Positions 25,856 through 32,414 of a DNA stretch of 64,000 nucleotides are shown here, in pieces; positions within the stretch are counted from its first letter, which is position 1; each line of letters starts with the position of its first letter. Both the position numbers and the translations under genes were made by a program. The stretch is from an uncultured Bacteroidales bacterium (GTDB taxonomy: Bacteria > Bacteroidota > Bacteroidia > Bacteroidales > Paludibacteraceae): assembly GCA_902785605.1 (NCBI GenBank), contig CACZZL010000012.1:27971-91970 (forward strand), written 5' to 3'. A model generated the notes under the pieces. That model searched no databases. It was given only the letters and a program-made list of their open reading frames with translations, and was not told the DNA's origin.

Positions 25856-26002
25856 ATGAAAATGTATAAGAAACCAATTATTGAAGTTACGGCTGTTAAT
25901 ACGGAGTACATGATGCAAGACCTGAATGTGTCCATTAATGGTGGTAGCGGAGATCCGAATCCGCACGCAGGTATGCCGAAGCGCGGAGATCTTATCCCTT
26001 AA
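25856..26002 (+). CDS. Conserved-style small peptide (48 residues)
   Basis: Begins MKMYKKPIIEVTAVNTEYMM and ends PHAGMPKRGDLIP, 16 nt after the surface protein stop. The layout (MKxYxxPxIE, then a Met-rich spacer, a Gly-rich patch NGGSGDPNPHAG) is that of short Bacteroidales peptides of unknown role that resemble peptide precursors. No maturation enzyme is next to it. A strong hairpin follows at 26031. Confidence 0.65.
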   Translation: MKMYKKPIIEVTAVNTEYMMQDLNVSINGGSGDPNPHAGMPKRGDLIP

Positions 26003-26030
26003 TCCTTTTCGCGACGCGAAATCTATTCAT

Positions 26031-26059
26031 CCAAAGGCAGCTCACAAGGCTGCCTTTGG
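26031..26059 (+). terminator. Hairpin after the small peptide gene
   Basis: CCAAAGGCAGC pairs exactly with GCTGCCTTTGG (11 bp, 7-nt loop). There is no T run behind it, so termination is likely but not certain. Confidence 0.65.
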
Positions 26060-26071
26060 TGGTGATGGGAT

Positions 26072-26126
26072 GTAAAGGCGAATGGCTAATGGATATAGGC
26101 TAAAGGCTAAAGGTTATAGGCTAAAG
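26072..26126 (+). repeat. Word repeat R1
   Basis: taaaggcgaatggctaatgg and ataggctaaaggctaaagg words start the 440-bp gene-free stretch between the small peptide and secG. Confidence 0.85.
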
Positions 26127-26153
26127 AGTGAAGGGATTTTAATTCTGAACCCG

Positions 26154-26285
26154 ATAATGGACCGTAAATGGACCGAGATTGGACCGAGATAGGACCGAGT
26201 AAAGTCTAGGATTGGTCCGAGATTGGACCGTAAATGGTCCGAGAATGGACCGATCCAACACCGAGAATGGACCGATGAAGTCTCG
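26154..26285. repeat. Tandem array of 11-bp units (nnnnTGGACCG)
   Basis: Twelve consecutive 11-bp units can be laid out from 26154 to 26285. Nine end in GGACCG or a one-base variant (GGTCCG). Three are degenerate but keep the 11-bp register (AGTAAAGTCTA, ATCCAACACCG, ATGAAGTCTCG). The unit is not a multiple of three, so it is not coding repetition, and it has no spacers, so it is not CRISPR. Confidence 0.9.
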
Positions 26286-26295
26286 CCACAAAACA

Positions 26296-26352
26296 GGGCG
26301 AGAGGAGACAAACGGGGCGAGAGGAGACAAACAGGGCGAGAGAAGACAAACG
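26296..26352. repeat. Tandem array of 19-bp units (GGGCGAGAGGAGACAAAC+1)
   Basis: Three units at 26296, 26315 and 26334, nearly identical (one G to A change in the third). It directly follows the 11-bp array but is unrelated in sequence. Confidence 0.85.
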
Positions 26353-26363
26353 GGGAACAAAAA

Positions 26364-26389
26364 ACAGGCAGCGGGGCTGTCTGTTTTTG
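26364..26389 (+). terminator. Hairpin with T run
   Basis: ACAGGCAGC pairs with GCTGTCTGT (one G-U pair), loop GGG, followed by TTTTTG. It could end plus-strand transcription coming through the arrays. Confidence 0.6.
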
Positions 26390-26442
26390 TGATGGTTGAG
26401 CGATTCGTGAAACGATTCGTTGAGCGATTAATGGAGTGTTAA

Positions 26443-26748
26443 TTACTCACCTGCTTCTTCGGTCTCAACATCTGCGTCGGTAGCAACGGTAGTCGTAACC
26501 GTCGTGTCATCCTTGGGCTGCTGAGCCGCTTTGGTCATACCTGCTGCGATGATGCTCATTGCTACGATCACAGCGAGCAGGGTCCAAGTCGCTTTCTCCA
26601 AGAAGTCAGCCGTCTTCGGCGCACCCATTACCTGGTTACCGCTCGAGAAACCGGCTGCCAAGCCACCACCTTTGCTATTCTGCACCAATACGAGGAGCGT
26701 CATAAGGATAGCAGCTAAAAATACTAAAACAGTAATAAAAATGTACAT
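26443..26748 (-). CDS. secG: Preprotein translocase subunit SecG
   Basis: A 101-residue inner-membrane protein with two membrane helices (about 3-22 and 53-72) and the conserved LVLVQNSKGGGLAAGF loop. It is part of the SecYEG channel. The C-terminal tail is Thr- and Glu-rich. It is divergent from the sigma-54 activator; its promoter is at 26835-26865 and its leader is filled with repeat R2. Confidence 0.93.
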   Translation of the reverse strand: MYIFITVLVFLAAILMTLLVLVQNSKGGGLAAGFSSGNQVMGAPKTADFLEKATWTLLAVIVAMSIIAAGMTKAAQQPKDDTTVTTTVATDADVETEEAGE

Positions 26749-26752
26749 AATT

Positions 26753-26795
26753 ATTTAAATTTACGATTTACGATTTACGATGTACGATTTATTTT
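26753..26795 (-). repeat. Word repeat R2 in the secG leader
   Basis: Read on the minus strand, the leader consists of aaatcgtacatcgtaaatcg words, in the same sense orientation as before GtrA, recA and topB. Confidence 0.8.
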
Positions 26796-26834
26796 TTCAT
26801 TTAGTGATTTAGCGGTACTACGCAAAATCGGGTG

Positions 26835-26865
26835 CAAAGGTACAACAAAAAATGCATATATGCAA
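26835..26865 (-). promoter_or_regulatory. secG promoter
   Basis: Minus strand: TTG (26863-26865), 20 nt, TACCTTTG (26835-26842). Confidence 0.8.
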
Positions 26866-26892
26866 ATTTTTCGGCAAAAAAAGCATTTATAT

Positions 26893-26923
26893 TTGTATAT
26901 ATGAAAAAAAAGTCGTATCTTTG
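26893..26923 (+). promoter_or_regulatory. Promoter of the sigma-54 activator gene
   Basis: TTG (26893-26895), 20 nt, TATCTTTG (26916-26923). The start codon is 22 nt after the -7 box. Confidence 0.8.
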
Positions 26924-26945
26924 TAGGCTTTTTGCGAGGTAAACT

Positions 26946-28160
26946 ATGACGCAACAGGAATTATTAGGTATCAAGCAGCGGTTTGGGATTATCGGTATGA
27001 GCCCGCTGCTCAACAGAGATATAGAAGTCGCCGTACAGGTGGCCCGTACGGATTTGAGCGTACTCATTACCGGCGAGTCGGGTGTGGGTAAAGAGCATTT
27101 TCCGAAGATTATACATGCGTATTCGGCGCGCAAGCACGGGCCGTACTTTGCTGTGAACTGCGGTGCTATTCCGGAAGGGACCATCGACAGCGAGTTGTTC
27201 GGTCATGAGAAAGGTGCGTTCACGGACGCGAAGAACGAGCACAAGGGCTATTTTGAGATTGCTGACGGAGGTACGCTGTTCCTGGACGAGGTAGGCGAAC
27301 TGCCGCTGCAGACTCAGGTGCGTCTGCTGCGTGTGCTGGAGACGGGTGAGTACTTGCGCATGGGCTCGAGTCAGGTGCGTAAAACGAACGTGCGCGTGGT
27401 TGCTGCGACGAACCTTAACATGCGTCAGGCGATCGACGACGGCCGGTTCCGTGAGGACCTGTATTACCGTCTTAATACGGTTGAGATACGTGTGCCGGCG
27501 CTGCGTGAGCGCAAGGAAGATATACCTCTGTTGTTTAGAAAGTTCGCAGTCGATTTCTGCAACCGCTACCAGATGCCCGTGCTGTCGCTTAACGATGAGG
27601 CGACGCGGCTGCTGCAGAACTCCTACTGGAGAGGAAACATCCGTCAACTCAAGAACCTGGCCGAGCAGATAGCGGTCATTGAGTTGGATCATCAGATCAA
27701 CGCCGAGACGCTACATCGTTACTTGCCGGCCGAGGAGCACCAGCAGGGACTCGTGCTGCGCACGCCGACCCAAGAGGCAGGTAAGGACTACTCGCACGAG
27801 CTCGGTATCCTCTATAACATGGTGATGCAGAACCGCAAGGAACTGCAGGATATGCAGGAACGAATTAGTGAATTAACGAGTGAGCGAATGAGGGAGCTGG
27901 CGCACACCGAGAAACCGGGATACCGGGATTCAGAAGAAGTGCCGTCAACACCGACCATCACCATCTCGCGGCCCGAAGAGCCGACGCGCAAGCCGATCGA
28001 GGCAGAAGAGATAGAGGCCAGCCTGCGTGTCGAGGACGGCGAGAAAGAACTGATTCGCCGTGCCCTCGAGGTGACGGACGGTAACCGCAAAGAGGCGGCA
28101 GCGCGACTCGGCTTCTCCGAGCGGACGCTGTATAGGAAGATTAAGGAATACGGACTTTGA
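26946..28160 (+). CDS. Sigma-54-dependent transcriptional activator (Fis family)
   Basis: A 404-residue AAA+ activator with no receiver domain. The AAA+ domain fills residues 10-245: Walker A GESGVGKE, the sigma-54-contact loop GAFTDA (classically GAFTGA), Walker B GGTLFLDEVGELP, and the arginine finger FREDLYYRLN. A variable linker (about 250-360) contains ERISELTSERMRELAH, encoded by gagtgagcgaatgagg-like words. The C terminus is a Fis-type helix-turn-helix (RKEAAARLGFSERTLYRKIKE). With no sensor domain it is probably set by its amount or a partner. It is upstream of lptE, a common Bacteroidota order. Confidence 0.9.
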   Translation: MTQQELLGIKQRFGIIGMSPLLNRDIEVAVQVARTDLSVLITGESGVGKEHFPKIIHAYSARKHGPYFAVNCGAIPEGTIDSELFGHEKGAFTDAKNEHKGYFEIADGGTLFLDEVGELPLQTQVRLLRVLETGEYLRMGSSQVRKTNVRVVAATNLNMRQAIDDGRFREDLYYRLNTVEIRVPALRERKEDIPLLFRKFAVDFCNRYQMPVLSLNDEATRLLQNSYWRGNIRQLKNLAEQIAVIELDHQINAETLHRYLPAEEHQQGLVLRTPTQEAGKDYSHELGILYNMVMQNRKELQDMQERISELTSERMRELAHTEKPGYRDSEEVPSTPTITISRPEEPTRKPIEAEEIEASLRVEDGEKELIRRALEVTDGNRKEAAARLGFSERTLYRKIKEYGL

Positions 28161-28220
28161 TTGACGATTGAACAATTGACGATGTACGATTGATTGACAA
28201 TTGAATATAATTGACGATTT
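28161..28220 (+). repeat. Word repeat R3 (attgacgattggacgatt type) before lptE
   Basis: ttgacgattgaacaattgac and related words fill the gap and run up to the start of the lptE gene, in sense orientation. Confidence 0.85.
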
Positions 28221-28224
28221 CGTA

Positions 28225-28734
28225 ATGACGAAGGGATATAGGTACATATTATTAGTGCTGCTGGTGCTGACGAACGGATGTGCGATCAGTTACAAGTTCA
28301 ACGGGGCGAACATCAATTACCAGACGACGCACTCGATCTCGATCGCGGATTTTCCGAACAACGCGGCCATGGTCAACCCGTCGCTGAGTACGAACCTGAC
28401 GGAAGGTATTCGGGATCTGTACATGCGGCAGACGCGTCTGGAGGTGCTGCGCAAAGGCGGGGACTTGGAGCTGGAAGGAGAGATTGTCGGCTACGACATC
28501 TCGCAGGGCGCTATTTCGGCGAACAGTTACGCGGCCGAGAGCAAGTTGACGATCCGTGTGACGGTTCATTTTACCAATAATATCTACCCTGAAGAGTCGT
28601 TTGACAAGACCTATTCGGCGTTCCAGACCTTCGATGCTAGCCAATTGCTGTCCGATGTGCAGGACCAGTTGTGCGAAGCTATCATCACCGAGATCGCGGA
28701 GAGTATCTACAATGATACCGTGGCGAAATGGTAG
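28225..28734 (+). CDS. lptE: LptE-like LPS-assembly lipoprotein
   Basis: A 169-residue lipoprotein. I start at ATG 28225 (MTKGYRYILLVLLVLTNGC), giving a lipobox with Cys at residue 19. The mature part has the LptE pattern: INYQTTHSISIADFPNNAA and later LEGEIVGYDISQGAIS and QLCEAIITEIAESIYNDTVA. It would plug the LptD barrel in the outer membrane. Upstream in-frame codons (reading NIIDDFV) come from repeat R3 and are probably untranslated. Neighbours are the sigma-54 activator and exopolysaccharide export genes. Confidence 0.85.
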   Translation: MTKGYRYILLVLLVLTNGCAISYKFNGANINYQTTHSISIADFPNNAAMVNPSLSTNLTEGIRDLYMRQTRLEVLRKGGDLELEGEIVGYDISQGAISANSYAAESKLTIRVTVHFTNNIYPEESFDKTYSAFQTFDASQLLSDVQDQLCEAIITEIAESIYNDTVAKW

Positions 28735-28744
28735 GCCATTTGGC

Positions 28745-28807
28745 AAATTGACGATTGGACGATTGACGATTGGACGATTGATTTACGAATGAAAATTATT
28801 GACGATT
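28745..28807 (+). repeat. Word repeat R3 before the Wza-type gene
   Basis: Four attgacgattggacgatt-like words, ending gaaaattattgacgatttta right at the ATG at 28810. Confidence 0.85.
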
Positions 28808-28809
28808 TT

Positions 28810-29631
28810 ATGAATAAAACATTGAAATGGATTGCGTTGGGACTGGTGGCGGTGACGGCTGCCGGTTGTGTGACGCAGAAGGAGATGACCTATCTGCGGG
28901 ATGCAGACTCAGCGAAAGCGGATTCGATCAATGCGCATTTCACGCCGCAGTCGGAGATGATCATTCGCAACGGCGACATGCTGACGGTGTTTGTGTCCGC
29001 GTTGGACAAAGAGGCGGTTGCTCCGTATAACCTGCCGACGGTCGTGTTCAACAGCCCCGGTTCGACTTCGGTGCAGACCACTCCGATGCTGCCGTATTAC
29101 ACGGTAGATGAAGAGGGTGCAATCGACCTGCCGGTACTGGGTAAGGTGCAGGTGGCCGGTCTCAAACGGACCGAAGCGGAGGCGCTCATCAAGAGTCTGC
29201 TGGAGGCGCAAGTCGTTCAACCGACGGTGCAGGTTAATATGATTAATGCACGCGTGTCGGTGCTGGGTGAGGTGGCGACCCCGGGACAGATTCCGTTCAC
29301 CAAGAACCGCATGACCATCTTCGAGGCCCTGGCTGCGGCCGGTGACTTGACGGTGTACGGTCAGCGTCATAATGTGCTGGTGACCCGTGAGGTGAACGGT
29401 AAGGTGGAGATGGGCCGCGTTGATCTGCGCAGCACCGATATCTATACGTCGCCGTACTACTACCTGCAGCAGAACGATGTGGTGTATGTATCGCCGAACA
29501 AAGTGCGTGCTGTGAGCAGCGCCAATGCCGGTCTTTGGTTGAGTATGGTCTCGACTGTAGCCAGCGCTGCGACCGTCATTGTAACCGTAGTTAATGTAGC
29601 CCGTCCGGCTTCTACTTCTACCTCTAAATAA
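28810..29631 (+). CDS. Wza/BexD-type polysaccharide export lipoprotein
   Basis: A 273-residue outer-membrane export protein. The lipobox is VTAAGC (start ATG 28810, MNKTLKWIALGLVAV). The Poly_export domain reads IRNGDMLTVFVSAL and VDEEGAIDLPVLGKVQVAG; a SLBB domain follows (ISVLGEV-like: ARVSVLGEVATPGQIPF, then YYYLQQNDVVYVSPNK). A hydrophobic segment near the C terminus may cross the membrane. It stops at the first base of the following kinase gene (ATG at 29631 overlaps TAATG). Together they form the export machine for a capsule or exopolysaccharide. Confidence 0.9.
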   Translation: MNKTLKWIALGLVAVTAAGCVTQKEMTYLRDADSAKADSINAHFTPQSEMIIRNGDMLTVFVSALDKEAVAPYNLPTVVFNSPGSTSVQTTPMLPYYTVDEEGAIDLPVLGKVQVAGLKRTEAEALIKSLLEAQVVQPTVQVNMINARVSVLGEVATPGQIPFTKNRMTIFEALAAAGDLTVYGQRHNVLVTREVNGKVEMGRVDLRSTDIYTSPYYYLQQNDVVYVSPNKVRAVSSANAGLWLSMVSTVASAATVIVTVVNVARPASTSTSK

Positions 29632-31913
29632 TGAATCCTATGGAAAATAAGAAGAACGAGATAGATCTGCGCAAAGTGCTGCGCGTAGCGTTGGAGCACT
29701 GGTGGTGGTTTGTGCTGAGCGTAGTGCTGTTCATGGCGCTGGGTACGGCGTATTACTTGCGCAAGTCCCCGTCCTGGACGACGGACGCGGCGATTATGCT
29801 GCGTCAGAAAGATGCGGCAAGCGGCATGGAGGCTTTCTCCATGTTAGGCCTCACGGGTAACCAGGCAGCCGAAGACGAAGTGGTGGTACTTGCTTCGCGC
29901 GGATTGCTGTACCAGGCGATTGATGCGCTTGACCTGTGGGAAGCGAACAGCAAACGAGGCGGTCTGCGCTGGGAAGGCGAGTTCCGCAACCCCGCGATGA
30001 CGATCGAGTATATTGACTTGACCGAGGACGCCCAGAAACAGTCGTTCAATGTGACGGTCAAACCGCAGAAAGACGGGTATAAAGTGAAGACCAAAATGGG
30101 CTTCTTCCATCGTTCGTCGGTTAAGGTGGCGGACCTCGATAGTCCAATCGAGACCGGTGTGGGTACGATTGCGATTCATGCGAACCGTCCGCTGAGTGCC
30201 GACACGACCTATCGGGTGCGTCATGCGCGTCGTGAGTTGGTCGTAGCCGGTTACCGCAAGGCGATCAAGGTGTCGCAGCATAAGAAAGAGTCGAACATCA
30301 TTACGCTCTCGACCTCTTCTCCGATGCCGGAGCGTGACAAGGCGCTGCTGTATCAGATGATCGAGCAGTACAACCTCAATGCGGTGGTGGACAAGAACAT
30401 GATTGCGACTAACACGGCGCAGTTCATTGAGGAGCGTCTGTCCATCATCACCGAGGAGTTGAGTGAAGCGGAGAATGCGGTGGCGTACTACAAAGAGCAG
30501 AACAACATCGCCGACATCGCGACCCAGGCGAGCCTGTTCTTACAGGCCAGCAGCATGGAGCAACGGGCGTTGGCGGAAGTGGAGACTCAGTTGAGCCTGA
30601 TCGAGTATATCGATGAGTTCCTGCGCGACGAGAGCAAGAGCGAGAACCTGATTCCGTCTAACCTCGGTGTGACAGACGCTTCGCTGACGAGCGGATTGTC
30701 GGAGTACAACGCGCTGCAGTTGCAACGTATGCGTATTCAGCGTACGGCGACGGAGATGAACCCTGTCATTGAGCAGATGAACGATCAGTTGGCTTCCATG
30801 CGCCGTAACATCATTGCGACTATCGGTTCGGTACGCGAGAGCTTGCTGATCCGTAAACGCGGCCTGCAGGAACAGGACACGAAGTTCAACCAGCAGATTC
30901 AGGACGCGCCGGAGCAGCAACGGGAGTATATCCGCGTCATGCGTCAGCAACAGATCAAGGAGCGACTCTATATCTACCTGTACGAGAAACGGGAAGAGAA
31001 CGCGCTCATGCTGGCTGCTACGTCTATGCCGGCGAAGATTTTGGATATGCCGCAACGCGACGTGCGCAGCCAGAGCCCGCAGCTCAAGAAGTTGCTGATG
31101 CTCTGTTTCCTGCTCGGAATCCTTTTCCCGGCCGGAATGCTGTACCTGTTCGTGCTGCTCAACGATAAGATCGATGATGCGAAAGAGTTCGAGCGTCGTG
31201 TGAACGCGCCGCTGTTGGGACAACTGGTACAGAACAGCCGTAATGCGCATATCGCGATTCATGAAGGCGAGTCGACCGTGTCGGCCGAGCTGTTCCGTCT
31301 GATTCGTACCAACCTGCGGTTCGTGCTGCCCAAGGAAGCCAAGAATCCTGTTATTCTTGTGACCTCGTGCATCAACGGCGACGGTAAGTCGTACGTGTCG
31401 AGTAACACGGCTTTGTCCTTGGCGATGTTGGGTAAGAAAGTGGTGCTGGTCGGTCTGGATATCCGCAAGCCGATGCTCGCGACGTATTTCCACCTCAAGA
31501 CCAAAGGTCATCTGACGGACTATTTGGCCGAGCCCGATGTGACACTGGATGATATCATCGTACCGAGCGGTGAGCATGCTAACTTGGACCTTATCCCGTG
31601 CGGAACTATTCCGCCGAACCCGTCCGAGTTGCTGCAGACCGATCGGGTAGAGCAGTTATTTGCTGAGTTACGCAAGCGCTACGATTACATCCTCGTTGAT
31701 ACCGCGCCGGTTGCTCTGGTGAGCGACACGTATCTGCTGGACCGTGTAGCTGACATGACGATCTTCGTTTGCCGCTATAAGTACACTCCGTCGGAGATGA
31801 TCGAGTATATCAACCAGATGATCGAGCAGAAACGGATGCACAATGTGGCATGTGTGCTGAACGGTGTAAAAGGACTAAGAGCCGGTTACGGTTACGGAGC
31901 GAAGAAGAAATGA
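29631..31913 (+). CDS. Wzc-type chain-length determinant and BY-kinase
   Basis: A 760-residue inner-membrane protein. It has a Wzz N-terminal domain with a first membrane helix (about 25-43), a long periplasmic coiled-coil region (260-480), a second helix (about 490-510), and a cytoplasmic tyrosine kinase domain (560-760). Kinase motifs: Walker A in modified form INGDGKSYVSSN (PGEGKT is usual), Walker A' VVLVGLDIRKP, and Walker B YILVDTAPV. The C-terminal tyrosine cluster is reduced to GYGYGAKKK. It overlaps the Wza-type gene at the start codon. No glycosyltransferases or flippase are next to it, so the polymer genes must be elsewhere. Confidence 0.92.
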   Translation: MNPMENKKNEIDLRKVLRVALEHWWWFVLSVVLFMALGTAYYLRKSPSWTTDAAIMLRQKDAASGMEAFSMLGLTGNQAAEDEVVVLASRGLLYQAIDALDLWEANSKRGGLRWEGEFRNPAMTIEYIDLTEDAQKQSFNVTVKPQKDGYKVKTKMGFFHRSSVKVADLDSPIETGVGTIAIHANRPLSADTTYRVRHARRELVVAGYRKAIKVSQHKKESNIITLSTSSPMPERDKALLYQMIEQYNLNAVVDKNMIATNTAQFIEERLSIITEELSEAENAVAYYKEQNNIADIATQASLFLQASSMEQRALAEVETQLSLIEYIDEFLRDESKSENLIPSNLGVTDASLTSGLSEYNALQLQRMRIQRTATEMNPVIEQMNDQLASMRRNIIATIGSVRESLLIRKRGLQEQDTKFNQQIQDAPEQQREYIRVMRQQQIKERLYIYLYEKREENALMLAATSMPAKILDMPQRDVRSQSPQLKKLLMLCFLLGILFPAGMLYLFVLLNDKIDDAKEFERRVNAPLLGQLVQNSRNAHIAIHEGESTVSAELFRLIRTNLRFVLPKEAKNPVILVTSCINGDGKSYVSSNTALSLAMLGKKVVLVGLDIRKPMLATYFHLKTKGHLTDYLAEPDVTLDDIIVPSGEHANLDLIPCGTIPPNPSELLQTDRVEQLFAELRKRYDYILVDTAPVALVSDTYLLDRVADMTIFVCRYKYTPSEMIEYINQMIEQKRMHNVACVLNGVKGLRAGYGYGAKKK

Positions 31914-31918
31914 GATTC

Positions 31919-31982
31919 TTTTGATTGACGATTGGACGATTGACGAGGTACGATTGATTGACGATTGAAAAATATTGACGAT
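31919..31982 (+). repeat. Word repeat R3 before the four-helix-bundle gene
   Basis: attgacgattggacgattga and gattgattgacgattg words, sense orientation, ending at the ATG. Confidence 0.85.
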
Positions 31983-31984
31983 TT

Positions 31985-32359
31985 ATGACTACAGACGAAC
32001 TGAAAGAAAGATTTAGAAAGTTTTCTATCAAAATTATTGGGCTTGTAAATACAATGCCGAATAACATTGCGGGAAATGCAATTGCAAAGCAGATAGTTCG
32101 TTCTGGGACTTCTCCGGCTGCTAATTATAGAGCAGCCTGTTTGGCAAAATCGAATAAAGATTTTCTAAACAAACTGAAAATGGTAGAGGAAGAGATAGAT
32201 GAAACGTCACATTGGTTAAGCGTCATTATGGATGCAGAACTTCTGCCTCGGACACAGGTGGAAGACTTGTATGACGAAAGTGTTGAATTAAGACGAATTG
32301 TAACACGTTCCATTTTAACAATAAGGCAAACAATAGATGCAAAGGAACGTCAATCGTAA
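31985..32359 (+). CDS. Four-helix-bundle protein (S23/IVP, bAvd-like family)
   Basis: A 124-residue helical protein with the family pattern IKIIGLVNTMP, IAKQIVRSGTSPAANYRAAC, FLNKLKMVEEEIDETSHWL and a last helix ending RSILTIRQTIDAK. Family members are encoded in intervening sequences of 23S rRNA and as accessory proteins of diversity-generating retroelements; others, like this, stand alone. It is flanked on both sides by word repeats in opposite orientation. It is likely cotranscribed with the exporter genes but has no evident link to them. Confidence 0.85.
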   Translation: MTTDELKERFRKFSIKIIGLVNTMPNNIAGNAIAKQIVRSGTSPAANYRAACLAKSNKDFLNKLKMVEEEIDETSHWLSVIMDAELLPRTQVEDLYDESVELRRIVTRSILTIRQTIDAKERQS

Positions 32360-32414
32360 ATTAATCAAATCGTACATAAATCGTACATCGTAAATTTGTC
32401 AATCGTCAATAATT
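32360..32414 (+). repeat. Word repeats R2 and inverted R3 before topB
   Basis: caaatcgtacataaatcgta and tgtcaatcgtcaataatt words. The last part is the reverse complement of the R3 words upstream of the four-helix-bundle gene. Confidence 0.8.

Noticed and set aside
26154-26352. CRISPR array
   Set aside because: Units are contiguous without unique spacers and far too short; no cas genes in the window.
26114-26442. Open frames across the 11-bp and 19-bp arrays
   Set aside because: The array unit is not a multiple of three and the frames exist on both strands without start context; treated as non-coding.
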